A DNA stretch of 5,477 nucleotides, taken from the NCBI GenBank assembly GCA_005880165.1, contig VBJP01000048.1, forward strand, positions 1 through 5,477, given 5' to 3'. The notes below the pieces were generated by a model that did not search any database, had not been told where the DNA came from, and saw only the letters and a program-made list of their open reading frames with translations. The stretch is from Chloroflexota bacterium (GTDB lineage: Bacteria; Chloroflexota; Limnocylindria; QHBO01). Made by a program: the position numbers and the translations under genes. Positions 1-5,477 of the stretch are shown here, piece after piece; the first letter of the stretch is position 1, and every line of letters begins with the position of its first letter.

Positions 1-477
1 GACCTCGTGGCCGTAGCTGGCCAGCTCCTTGGCGACAGTGAGGCCCGCGGGTCCGGCCCCCACCACCCCCACGCTCCTTCCGGTCTGGGGCGCCACCTGG
101 ACGTTGTCGGGCATGTTGTTGCCGTAGTGCCAGTCGACGAGGAAGCGCTTCATGGCCCGGATGGCGAGCGGCTTGTCGATGTCGGCCCGACGGCAGGCCT
201 TCTCGCACGGCGCGCTGCACACGTAGCCGCAGATGGCGGCGACCGGGTTCGGGTCGCGGGCGAGGATGTATCCCTCCTCGAAGCGACCCTCCGCGGCAAG
301 CATCAGGTAGCCTCGGCAGTTCGTGTTCACCGGGCAGCCTTCCTGGCACTCGATGTTGCACTGCAACCAGTCGACGCCAACTTCGGCTGTCTGGAACCGA
401 AGCGGAATTGCGTTCTCTGAGATCACTAGCGTTCGCTCATCGGGTCCGATTTGGAGGCTGGAGGAGGTCGCCAGCAA
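1..477 (-). CDS. Fe-S/FAD-dependent oxidoreductase, GltD-like (N-terminal part, cut by left edge)
   Basis: This is the N-terminal part of a pyridine-nucleotide-disulfide-type oxidoreductase related to the small subunit of glutamate synthase and to the N-terminal half of dihydropyrimidine dehydrogenase. Numbering from a TTG at 477, residues 40-95 form a Fer4_20-like module with cysteines at 40, 44, 48, 54 and 83, 87, 91, 95, including CNIECQEGCPVNTNC and CGYVCSAPCEKAC. These would bind two Fe-S clusters. Residues 136-146 (VGVVGAGPAGL) are the dinucleotide-binding GxGxxG motif for FAD. The remaining FAD and NAD(P) domains lie beyond the left edge. Family members pass electrons between NAD(P)H, FAD and Fe-S clusters to a partner subunit; the substrate cannot be told here. 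No ATG lies between the upstream in-frame stop (589-591) and the cysteine module. The start is therefore TTG 477 or GTG 426, neither with a strong Shine-Dalgarno sequence; GTG 426 has a weak GAG 9 nt upstream. The family call is firm, the start is not. Confidence 0.88.
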   Translation of the reverse strand, partial: MLATSSSLQIGPDERTLVISENAIPLRFQTAEVGVDWLQCNIECQEGCPVNTNCRGYLMLAAEGRFEEGYILARDPNPVAAICGYVCSAPCEKACRRADIDKPLAIRAMKRFLVDWHYGNNMPDNVQVAPQTGRSVGVVGAGPAGLTVAKELASYGHEV

Positions 478-562
478 GGTTTGGGCGGGGTGCCAGGGGA
501 ACGTTGGGGTGCGCTTCCTGGAGAGCCGGACGAGGAGCCGCGCAAGGAGCCACCGCGAGCCG

Positions 563-592
563 ATGCTACCGTTCGCCGCTTCGGCGTGTCAA
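563..592 (-). promoter_or_regulatory. Candidate sigma-70 promoter for the oxidoreductase gene
   Basis: On the minus strand a perfect -35 hexamer TTGACA (592-587) is followed after 18 bp by TAGCAT (568-563), which matches 4 of 6 bases of TATAAT and keeps the key TA and final AT. It starts 17 bases after the PBP stop codon and points at the oxidoreductase. The predicted transcription start near 556 would leave a leader of about 80-130 nt, depending on which start codon is used. In DNA this GC-rich a perfect TTGACA at a plausible spacing in an intergenic gap is suggestive. The housekeeping-sigma consensus of the host is not known. Confidence 0.45.
574..586. repeat. Perfect inverted repeat between the -35 and -10 elements
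   Basis: CGCCG CTT CGGCG (plus strand) is a perfect 5-bp dyad with a 3-nt centre. It lies wholly inside the spacer of the candidate promoter. It could be a small operator half-site pair, or a weak hairpin at the end of the PBP transcript. No run of T follows it on the minus strand, so an intrinsic terminator is unlikely. In GC-rich DNA a dyad this short may be chance. Confidence 0.3.
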
Positions 593-608
593 AGAAGGGC
601 GCGCCGCG

Positions 609-2705
609 TCAACGGAAGAAGTAGGCCTCCATCACGCGCCGGGTGATGGGCGCGGCAAAGTCTCCCCCGGTCCCCAGGGGCACGGTCACCACCACGGTGG
701 CGACCGCGATGCTCGGGCCGTTCATGGGCGCGAAGGCCGGGAACCAGGCGTCGGGGTCGGGCCCGCCCGTCTCCGCCGTGCCGCTCTTCCCGGCAGCGGC
801 GATGGGAAAACCGGCGAAGGCGTTGGTGGCCGTTCCGAGCGGCGAGGTGACCACGGCGCGCAGCGTGGTGACCACGAAGTCCATCACCGGCCGCGTGAGC
901 GGGATCTTGCGATGCACCGTTGGCTTGCCCTGGTACACGACCTGCCCGTTCGGCAGCGTCGCCTTCAGGACGATGCGTGGGCGCCAGAGCGTGCCTCGAT
1001 TGCCCCATGCGGCGTAGGCCATTGCCTGCTGGAGCGGCGTACCCAGGAATGACCCCTGCCCGATCGCCAGCTGGATCTGGTCGAAGGGCCCGTACGGGGA
1101 GTACTTCCCAGTCCATCGCTTGTGCGTCTTGAAGTAGGCGGCGTCCGGGAGGACGCCAGGGCTCTCAGCCAGGAACGCGATCCCGGTCGGCTGGCCGTAG
1201 CCGAAGCTCGCCTGCAGATCGGTCAGGGCGGTCCTGTTTCGCTCGTACACAAGGATGCTGAGCGGCATGTAGGTCGTGTTGCAGCTAAGCGCCATCGTGT
1301 CGACCCACGGTCGGAAGCCGGCGAGGGACTCGCGCATCCAGTTCTTGAAGGTGAATCCCGAGTACGTCCAGGTGCCGGGGCAGAGCATGCGCGTCGCCGT
1401 TGTGACGGTCCTCGTCTGCAGCGCGGCGCCAAGGGTGAATGGCTTGAACGAGGAACCGGTCGGATATGCGCCGAGGACCGCCTTGTCCATGATCTGCTCC
1501 TGGCCGGGCCTGGCGAGGGGGAAGCCGCGCAGGGTCGTGCCCAGGGTCATCGCGTTCGGGTCGAACGCCGGGAGTGAGGCGAGCACCCAGACCTCGCCAG
1601 TGCGCGGGTCCACCGCGGCGTTGCCGACCCGTGGATAGCGGCTCATGGCTGCCTCGGCGGCTCGCTGCAGGTCCGGGTGCAGGCTGATGGTGAGCGTTGC
1701 GCCGGGAATCACAGGCGTGTGGAAGACCGTGACGGGGTCCATGCCGGGTCGTTCGGCGAGGAGCTTGAAGCCTGGCGTCCCGCGAAGCAGCGCCTCAGCG
1801 CCGTGCTCAAGCCCGCTGCGACCGACCCAGTCACCTGGCCGGTAACCCTTGGCCGAGAGCGTCTTGAGGTCCTCCGCGGTCACCTTGCTGACGTAGCCGA
1901 TGGCCTGGCCTGCCAGCGACTCCTGCGGATACACGCGCATGCCATCGCGCCGGGTCATGGCGAACACGGTCCCATTGCGGGACACGATCCTGCCACGAGG
2001 CGAGGTCTGCCTGGTCAATGCGAGAGTGCCGTCGCTGCCCAGTTCGGGGAAGAGCAGCTCCGGGTTCCAGCGCACCTGCCACGTGGACGCGCCCTGACCC
2101 AGCATCATCGTGCGTTGCAGGCTCATCTCGCCCAGCAGGTCGGTGGAGAAGGCGAGGCTGACCGGCACCGCCATTCCCGGCACTGGGCCGGCGGCAAGCG
2201 ACTCCTCCGAGCCCGATGGCGAAACGCCAGGCGTGGCGGAGGCGCTGGGCGTCTCAGAGGCGCTCGGCGCGCCGGAGAGGCCGGGCGTACTGGAGGCCCC
2301 GGGCTGCTGCGAACCCCTGGCGACAGCTGCGGGGAGGCGCGCCTCGGGTGGCAGCGCGGCAGGCTGCGGGTCGCCAGGGGTCGCCACCAGGCCGGTCTCG
2401 TGCACGAGTGTGGCGAACTGACGATGGAGTGCGACGAAGCGAGCGTGCCCGACCCTAGCCTGGTCGATGGGCGCGAGCAGGTCCCACATCGCCTCGAAGT
2501 TGCCGGCCGTCCAGGCCGCCAGGTATTGCTGGGCTGTGAGCTTTGCGGCCGCGGCTGGCGGCGTGGGAACCGGTGTCGGGTATGGAGTCGGTGCCGGTCC
2601 AGAGGAGCAGGCGCTGAGCGTCACGAATCCAGCGAGCGCCAGGATCGCGAGCTTTCCGGTGCCTGGCGCGCGGCCTTCCAAGAGGCTCCCCCAACGGCTC
2701 GTCAT
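609..2705 (-). CDS. Lipoprotein class B penicillin-binding protein (MecA/PBP3-like transpeptidase)
   Basis: This 698-aa D,D-transpeptidase would cross-link peptidoglycan stem peptides on the outer face of the membrane. Residues 19-33 form a lipoprotein signal with lipobox LSA-C; Cys33 would be lipidated, followed by a Pro/Thr-rich linker (37-50). Residues 55-215 resemble the NTF2-like MecA_N domain, interrupted by a low-complexity insert at 125-176. Residues 235-330 are the dimerisation region; its usual RGxIxDRNG motif reads RGRIVSRNG, with Ser in place of Asp. The transpeptidase domain (335-690) has all three active-site motifs: S418-S-F-K421 (nucleophile Ser418), S474-C-N476 and K640-S-G642, so the enzyme should be active and bind beta-lactams. 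The length is close to that of PBP2a and Bacillus PBP3 (about 670 aa). The ATG at 2705 is chosen because it gives the lipoprotein signal directly and overlaps the PIG-L stop as ATGA; the same frame stays open further upstream, but that part reads as a shadow of the deacetylase gene. A beta-lactam-insensitive role like that of MecA cannot be concluded. Confidence 0.95.
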   Translation of the reverse strand: MTSRWGSLLEGRAPGTGKLAILALAGFVTLSACSSGPAPTPYPTPVPTPPAAAAKLTAQQYLAAWTAGNFEAMWDLLAPIDQARVGHARFVALHRQFATLVHETGLVATPGDPQPAALPPEARLPAAVARGSQQPGASSTPGLSGAPSASETPSASATPGVSPSGSEESLAAGPVPGMAVPVSLAFSTDLLGEMSLQRTMMLGQGASTWQVRWNPELLFPELGSDGTLALTRQTSPRGRIVSRNGTVFAMTRRDGMRVYPQESLAGQAIGYVSKVTAEDLKTLSAKGYRPGDWVGRSGLEHGAEALLRGTPGFKLLAERPGMDPVTVFHTPVIPGATLTISLHPDLQRAAEAAMSRYPRVGNAAVDPRTGEVWVLASLPAFDPNAMTLGTTLRGFPLARPGQEQIMDKAVLGAYPTGSSFKPFTLGAALQTRTVTTATRMLCPGTWTYSGFTFKNWMRESLAGFRPWVDTMALSCNTTYMPLSILVYERNRTALTDLQASFGYGQPTGIAFLAESPGVLPDAAYFKTHKRWTGKYSPYGPFDQIQLAIGQGSFLGTPLQQAMAYAAWGNRGTLWRPRIVLKATLPNGQVVYQGKPTVHRKIPLTRPVMDFVVTTLRAVVTSPLGTATNAFAGFPIAAAGKSGTAETGGPDPDAWFPAFAPMNGPSIAVATVVVTVPLGTGGDFAAPITRRVMEAYFFR
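2229..2264 (-). repeat. 18-bp tandem repeat encoding SAS(E/A)TP units in the PBP insert
   Basis: Two adjacent 18-bp units encode the hexapeptides SASETP (residues 148-153) and SASATP (154-159) of the PBP. Degenerate copies of the same Ser/Pro/Thr/Gly character flank them throughout residues 125-176 (2178-2333). The units share the core GAGGCGCT(G/C)GGC on the plus strand at 2239-2250 and 2257-2268. The repeat stays in frame, so it changes linker length without breaking the gene, and it may be variable between strains by slippage. Confidence 0.6.
2702..2705 (-). promoter_or_regulatory. ATGA stop-start overlap (translational coupling)
   Basis: The deacetylase TGA (2704-2702) and the PBP ATG (2705-2703) share bases as ATGA. 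No good Shine-Dalgarno sequence stands at a proper distance before the PBP ATG (only GGCGAG directly abutting it). Reinitiation by ribosomes finishing the deacetylase is therefore the likely way the PBP is translated, which ties the amounts of the two proteins together. Confidence 0.75.
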
Positions 2706-3421
2706 CTCGCCAGCATCACGCGCCGGAACCCCTCGGCCGCTCGATAGCCGGCTCGCTCGCCGAGCTCCTCTGCCGTGCGACGAAGCCATCGCTCGGTTTC
2801 GGTGAAGCTCGTGAACTGGCTCTCGTGGCAGCGCAGCGCGGCGATCTTGCGGTCGAGCGTGCCCCCGATGTCGACCAGCTGGTTCGCCTCGTTCGTGCTC
2901 CACAGGAACATCTCTGCCACCTTCCAGGGCTGGAGTCCGGCGTCGATGTGCTCCCGGAAGTTGAGTGGATCGCGAGCGGTGGGAAAGACGGCGTCCACGG
3001 TGACCATGCCCACCGCGCGATGATCGGGATGGTTCACCCATTCGTTGTTGACGAAGAGCACGGTGGGATCGTGGCCCATCACGATTTCGGGTTGGAACCG
3101 GCGGATCGCGTACGTGATTCGTTCCCGGAGCGGCAGGCTGGGCTCTACCTGGCCGTCTGGCTCATCCAGGAAATCGACGCCTGACACGCCAATCTCAGCG
3201 GCCGCCGCGCGCTGCTCCCCTGTGCGCCGTTCGCCAAGCTCTCGCGGATCGACAGAAGGGTCGTCGCTGCCCTTGTCCCCGCGTGTCACGAGGAGATACC
3301 GAACCTGGGCGCCGCCATCGACCCAACGCGCTACCGTTCCCGCGGCCCCGAACTCGATGTCATCCGGGTGGGCGGCGACGACGAGCACCCGCTCGGGAGC
3401 GGGCAATCGGTCGATCGCCAT
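2702..3421 (-). CDS. PIG-L family metal-dependent N-acetyl-sugar deacetylase
   Basis: This 239-aa protein belongs to the PIG-L/LmbE family. Characterised members (MshB, BshB, PIG-L) use Zn to remove the acetyl group from an N-acetylglucosamine unit attached to inositol, malate or a lipid. The N-terminal beta strand ends in AHPDD (residues 17-21): His18 and Asp21 are expected metal ligands and Asp20 the catalytic base. HPDH (131-134) supplies the third ligand, His134. RRTGEQRAAAAEIGV (65-79) and the EPDG turn (87-90) are also typical. The length is normal and there is no signal peptide, so it is cytoplasmic. The ATG at 3421 is the first possible start: an in-frame TGA lies just one codon upstream. 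No Shine-Dalgarno sequence is seen. It overlaps the PBP gene by 4 bases, which favours a substrate connected with the envelope. A low-molecular-weight thiol pathway or detoxification of a conjugate are alternatives. The family is certain; the substrate is unknown. Confidence 0.95.
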   Translation of the reverse strand: MAIDRLPAPERVLVVAAHPDDIEFGAAGTVARWVDGGAQVRYLLVTRGDKGSDDPSVDPRELGERRTGEQRAAAAEIGVSGVDFLDEPDGQVEPSLPLRERITYAIRRFQPEIVMGHDPTVLFVNNEWVNHPDHRAVGMVTVDAVFPTARDPLNFREHIDAGLQPWKVAEMFLWSTNEANQLVDIGGTLDRKIAALRCHESQFTSFTETERWLRRTAEELGERAGYRAAEGFRRVMLAR

Positions 3422-3488
3422 CGGTCAGGTGAGCCGGGTCGTTGATGAAGGCATGCGCTGATGGAGCGGAGCGACTTTGGGCCGAGCC

Positions 3489-3497
3489 ATCGTAGCA
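3489..3497 (-). promoter_or_regulatory. Possible extended -10 element for the deacetylase-PBP operon
   Basis: On the minus strand TGC TACGAT (3497-3489) fits the extended -10 pattern TGn-TAnnAT, about 68 bp before the deacetylase ATG. No recognisable -35 hexamer stands 16-18 bp upstream, although extended -10 promoters can do without one. It is the best promoter candidate in this gap but weak. The operon could instead be read through from the ATPase gene. Confidence 0.22.
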
Positions 3498-3509
3498 GCG
3501 GATCGCTGC
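3495..3509 (-). other. Short perfect hairpin after the ATPase gene
   Basis: GCAGCG GAT CGCTGC (plus strand) is a perfect 6-bp stem with a 3-nt loop, beginning 18 bases after the ATPase stop codon. No U-tract follows on the minus-strand transcript, so a classical intrinsic terminator is not supported. It may stabilise the 3' end of the ATPase message or simply be chance. It directly abuts the possible extended -10 element. Confidence 0.3.
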
Positions 3510-3527
3510 CCTCTCTCCGACCCTGTA

Positions 3528-5477
3528 TCAGACCAGCCGTGCGGGCTCCGCCGCGAGGCCGTTCGCGATCGCAATGCTCGTGCGCTCCCCCTCAACGGAG
3601 GCCATCGACGGCCGCGTCATCGAGGGAAGCCGAACGAGCCGGTCCTGAGGTCCGGCGAGGGAACGCTCTGCCCACGCGGCGACTTCGGCGTCGTGACTGA
3701 AGAGGATGACCTGTCGCTCGGCACTCAATGCGTGCAGGACCGAGAGGAGCGCCGAACGTCGCTCGCCGTCCGCCTGGGCTGTGACCTCGTCGAGGATGAG
3801 AGGCGCGGTCTCGTCGGTGGTGACCAGGTGCTGAGCCATGGCCACCCGCAGCAGCAGGTAGACCTGCTCACAGGTGCCTTCGGAGAGCAGCCTAGCTTCT
3901 CGCCAGATGCCCGTCCGCGTCTCCTTGACCTGGATCGCCAGGTCGGCGGGATCGACGCTGACGTCCAGGTAGGCTCCGCCGCTGACGGTGGGGAGCCACC
4001 GGCGCACGGCATCCGCGAGGATCGGCGCCAGGTCGCGATGCACACGCTCCTGCGCGAGTCGCAGGAGTCGAAGGGTCTCGTCGATCGTCCGCGCCGTGGA
4101 TTCCACGCCGGCCAGCTCCTCCGCGGCAGCCGTCACTGCCTCCTCTGCCTCGGCGACGTCGGGGAGGGATCGAGCGCTCGAATCCAATGCTCCCCGAAAC
4201 TCAGCCGCTTCCGCCTCGGCCGCGGCCAGGCTACGACGCCGCTCGTCGATGACTCCCTCGAGGTCGGGACCTGGTGGAAGGCTCGCCGATGCGGGCGCCA
4301 CTGCGGCCTCCAGCCGCGTGGCGATCTCCGCGCGCCGCACCGCATCGTTCAAGAGGTCAGATAGGGTCCCCCCGCCGAGCAGCGTTTCCAGCTCGTGCCA
4401 TTCCTCGACCGCCGTCCGGCTTGCCCGCAGCGCCGATGCCTGCTCCTGCTGCCAGCGCCGCAGCGCTTCGCAAATCTGCGGGGGATCCGCCCCGACATGT
4501 GGAACTCCAACCGCGTCGGCCGCCTCGCGTAGCGCGCGCATGGCTTCGTCAACCGCCTGCCTGCTCACGGCCAACGACGCCTCGGCGAGCCTCCGAGCGG
4601 CCAGCTGCGCGCCGAGCGACTCACGGGTGGCCGAGGCCGCCGCCTGCTCGGCACGCCTCTCGCAGCTGGAACGATAGTCCAGCCAGGCAGACCACGCGTC
4701 GCCCCCGCTGACGGCACCGCGCTCGGCCAGCATGCCCAGGAGGAGCTCGCGCGCGGCGATCAGACGCTCGTCGAGCTCGCGCCGTCGCGCTTCCCAGAAT
4801 GCCGCGTCCTGCCTGTCGCGCGCCGCGACCTGGGCACGGCCGCCAAGCATACGGGCGACGCCCCACGTCGCGGCGACCAGGCCCGAGGCCACGCATGCCA
4901 CGGCCGGCAAGGGCTGTCCCATCCACGCCAGCAGCAGACCGCCAGCAATGAGGGCGGAAGGCACGACCAGCGAGTGGGCGGCGCGGCGGTCGTCGGTTTG
5001 GACCTGCGTATCCGGTGTTGGGGACTGGCCCATGAGCCGGTTCGCCTCTTGGGCAAGGTCGAGGTCGCGCAGCGCATCGGTGACGTGTGGATGGGGCGCG
5101 ACGTCGCCGTCCGGCGGAGGCGGCAGCGCCTGCAGGTCGGCCGCGAGCACTGCGCTCGGTGGGCCGACCAGCTCCGGGGAGGCGGGACGTCGCTCCCAGG
5201 CGGTGATCGCCGCCACCACGAGGTCAGCGCCTCCTTCGCGTGAGAGGAGGGTTGGCCGTTGTGGGTATCGACTGGCCAATCCCGAAGCGCGGGTGGCTCG
5301 TCGATCGCTCTCCGCAGCAAGATACCGAGCTTGAGCGGCGAGGGCAAGATCGAGCTGCAGGTTGGCCTCTTTCACCGTTCGCGCTGACTCCTCGACGCGG
5401 GCTCGCTCCGCAAGATGCTCGGCGTGCCTGGCCTGCGCCGCGTCGCGGTGCTCGAGGGCGGTGGCGAGCCTGACCCT
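3528..5477 (-). CDS. YhaN-like SMC/Rad50-type coiled-coil ATPase (C-terminal 649 aa, cut by right edge)
   Basis: This is the C-terminal part of an SbcC/Rad50-like ATPase of the YhaN type. Counting from the window edge, residues 1-65 and about 214-480 are rich in Ala, Glu, Arg and Leu with the character of long coiled-coil arms. Residues 119-125 (PPPPDGD) break the first arm. Two hydrophobic segments at 170-186 and 190-211 form a probable membrane hairpin inside the coiled-coil region, as known for YhaN-type proteins. The C-terminal nucleotide-binding lobe has SGG (499-501), the ABC signature LSEGT (531-535), Walker B LILDE (560-564) and an H-loop SHD (594-596), followed by a tail of about 50 residues. 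Walker A and an expected 300 or so N-terminal residues lie outside the window. The frame stays open to the right edge without a stop; the GTG at 5375 is internal, not the start. Family members often sit beside a metallophosphoesterase (YhaO/SbcD type), suggesting DNA-end or membrane-linked DNA processing; no such partner is visible here. Confidence 0.88.
   Translation of the reverse strand, partial: RVRLATALEHRDAAQARHAEHLAERARVEESARTVKEANLQLDLALAAQARYLAAESDRRATRASGLASRYPQRPTLLSREGGADLVVAAITAWERRPASPELVGPPSAVLAADLQALPPPPDGDVAPHPHVTDALRDLDLAQEANRLMGQSPTPDTQVQTDDRRAAHSLVVPSALIAGGLLLAWMGQPLPAVACVASGLVAATWGVARMLGGRAQVAARDRQDAAFWEARRRELDERLIAARELLLGMLAERGAVSGGDAWSAWLDYRSSCERRAEQAAASATRESLGAQLAARRLAEASLAVSRQAVDEAMRALREAADAVGVPHVGADPPQICEALRRWQQEQASALRASRTAVEEWHELETLLGGGTLSDLLNDAVRRAEIATRLEAAVAPASASLPPGPDLEGVIDERRRSLAAAEAEAAEFRGALDSSARSLPDVAEAEEAVTAAAEELAGVESTARTIDETLRLLRLAQERVHRDLAPILADAVRRWLPTVSGGAYLDVSVDPADLAIQVKETRTGIWREARLLSEGTCEQVYLLLRVAMAQHLVTTDETAPLILDEVTAQADGERRSALLSVLHALSAERQVILFSHDAEVAAWAERSLAGPQDRLVRLPSMTRPSMASVEGERTSIAIANGLAAEPARLV

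Noticed and set aside
7..420. Plus-strand frame of 137 codons at the left edge
   Set aside because: It is antisense to the cysteine-rich and GxGxxG regions of the oxidoreductase, which are clearly the conserved reading.
2334..2345. Perfect 12-bp palindrome GAGGCGCGCCTC
   Set aside because: It lies inside the PBP coding sequence (E-A-R-L) in very GC-rich DNA. There is no second copy of the whole palindrome and no promoter context, so it is most simply chance.
609..2705. Calling the PBP an acquired mecA resistance gene
   Set aside because: The domain order resembles MecA, but there are no flanking recombinases, insertion sequences or regulatory mecR/mecI genes, and the base composition matches its neighbours. 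It looks like a resident chromosomal gene.
1677..2747. Long plus-strand open frame of 356 codons opposite the PBP gene
   Set aside because: It lies antisense to a PBP whose motifs are all intact. Its composition is rich in Arg, Gly and Ala, and it has no recognisable domain. Long antisense frames are expected in GC-rich genes.
2706..3041. Extension of the PBP frame upstream to an earlier start
   Set aside because: This stretch would add 112 Arg/Gly/His-rich residues lying over the conserved core of the deacetylase, and would bury the lipoprotein signal inside the protein. The ATGA overlap start is much better.
3477..4364. Plus-strand open frame of 295 codons opposite the ATPase gene
   Set aside because: It is antisense to the conserved ATP-binding lobe with its signature, Walker B and H-loop motifs, and the product resembles no family. 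It is a shadow of the real gene.
1..5477. CRISPR array, tRNA/rRNA, insertion sequence or phage genes
   Set aside because: I saw no regularly spaced repeats, tRNA- or rRNA-like sequences, transposase motifs or terminal inverted repeats on reading both strands. The window is almost wholly filled by four co-directional genes.

Overview
The window is GC-rich (about two-thirds G+C by eye) bacterial DNA. All four recognisable genes lie on the minus strand, so the biological reading order runs from the right edge to the left edge. The gene set is a YhaN-type SMC-like ATPase, a PIG-L deacetylase, a lipoprotein MecA-type penicillin-binding protein and an Fe-S/FAD oxidoreductase of the GltD type. Together with the high GC, this fits a high-GC, Gram-positive-like or Chloroflexota/Actinomycetota-like chromosome. 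That placement is an inference and no taxonomic marker is present. Nothing suggests a phage, plasmid, transposon or CRISPR locus.

Layout in transcription order. (1) 5477-3528: the C-terminal 649 residues of a large coiled-coil ATPase, whose N-terminus with Walker A lies beyond the right edge. (2) 3527-3422: a 106-bp spacer with a short perfect hairpin, a possible extended -10 element and a tiny upstream ORF. (3) 3421-2702: a complete 239-aa PIG-L family metal-dependent deacetylase. (4) 2705-609: a complete 698-aa class B penicillin-binding protein with a lipoprotein signal, a MecA_N-like domain carrying a low-complexity insert, a dimerisation region and an intact transpeptidase domain. Its ATG overlaps the deacetylase stop codon (ATGA). 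(5) 608-478: a spacer with a good candidate sigma-70 promoter (TTGACA, 18 bp, TAGCAT) whose -35/-10 spacer contains a perfect inverted repeat. (6) 477-1: the N-terminal 159 residues or so of an oxidoreductase with eight cysteines for two Fe-S clusters followed by an FAD-binding GxGxxG motif, cut by the left edge.

The tightest functional link visible is the translationally coupled pair PIG-L deacetylase and PBP. It suggests envelope or glycan work carried out from one message. The ATPase (DNA or membrane maintenance) and the oxidoreductase (electron transfer or glutamate-synthase-like chemistry) look like neighbours with their own transcription signals rather than parts of one pathway. I see ordinary, well-formed genes with a few unusual details, and no convincing undescribed system.
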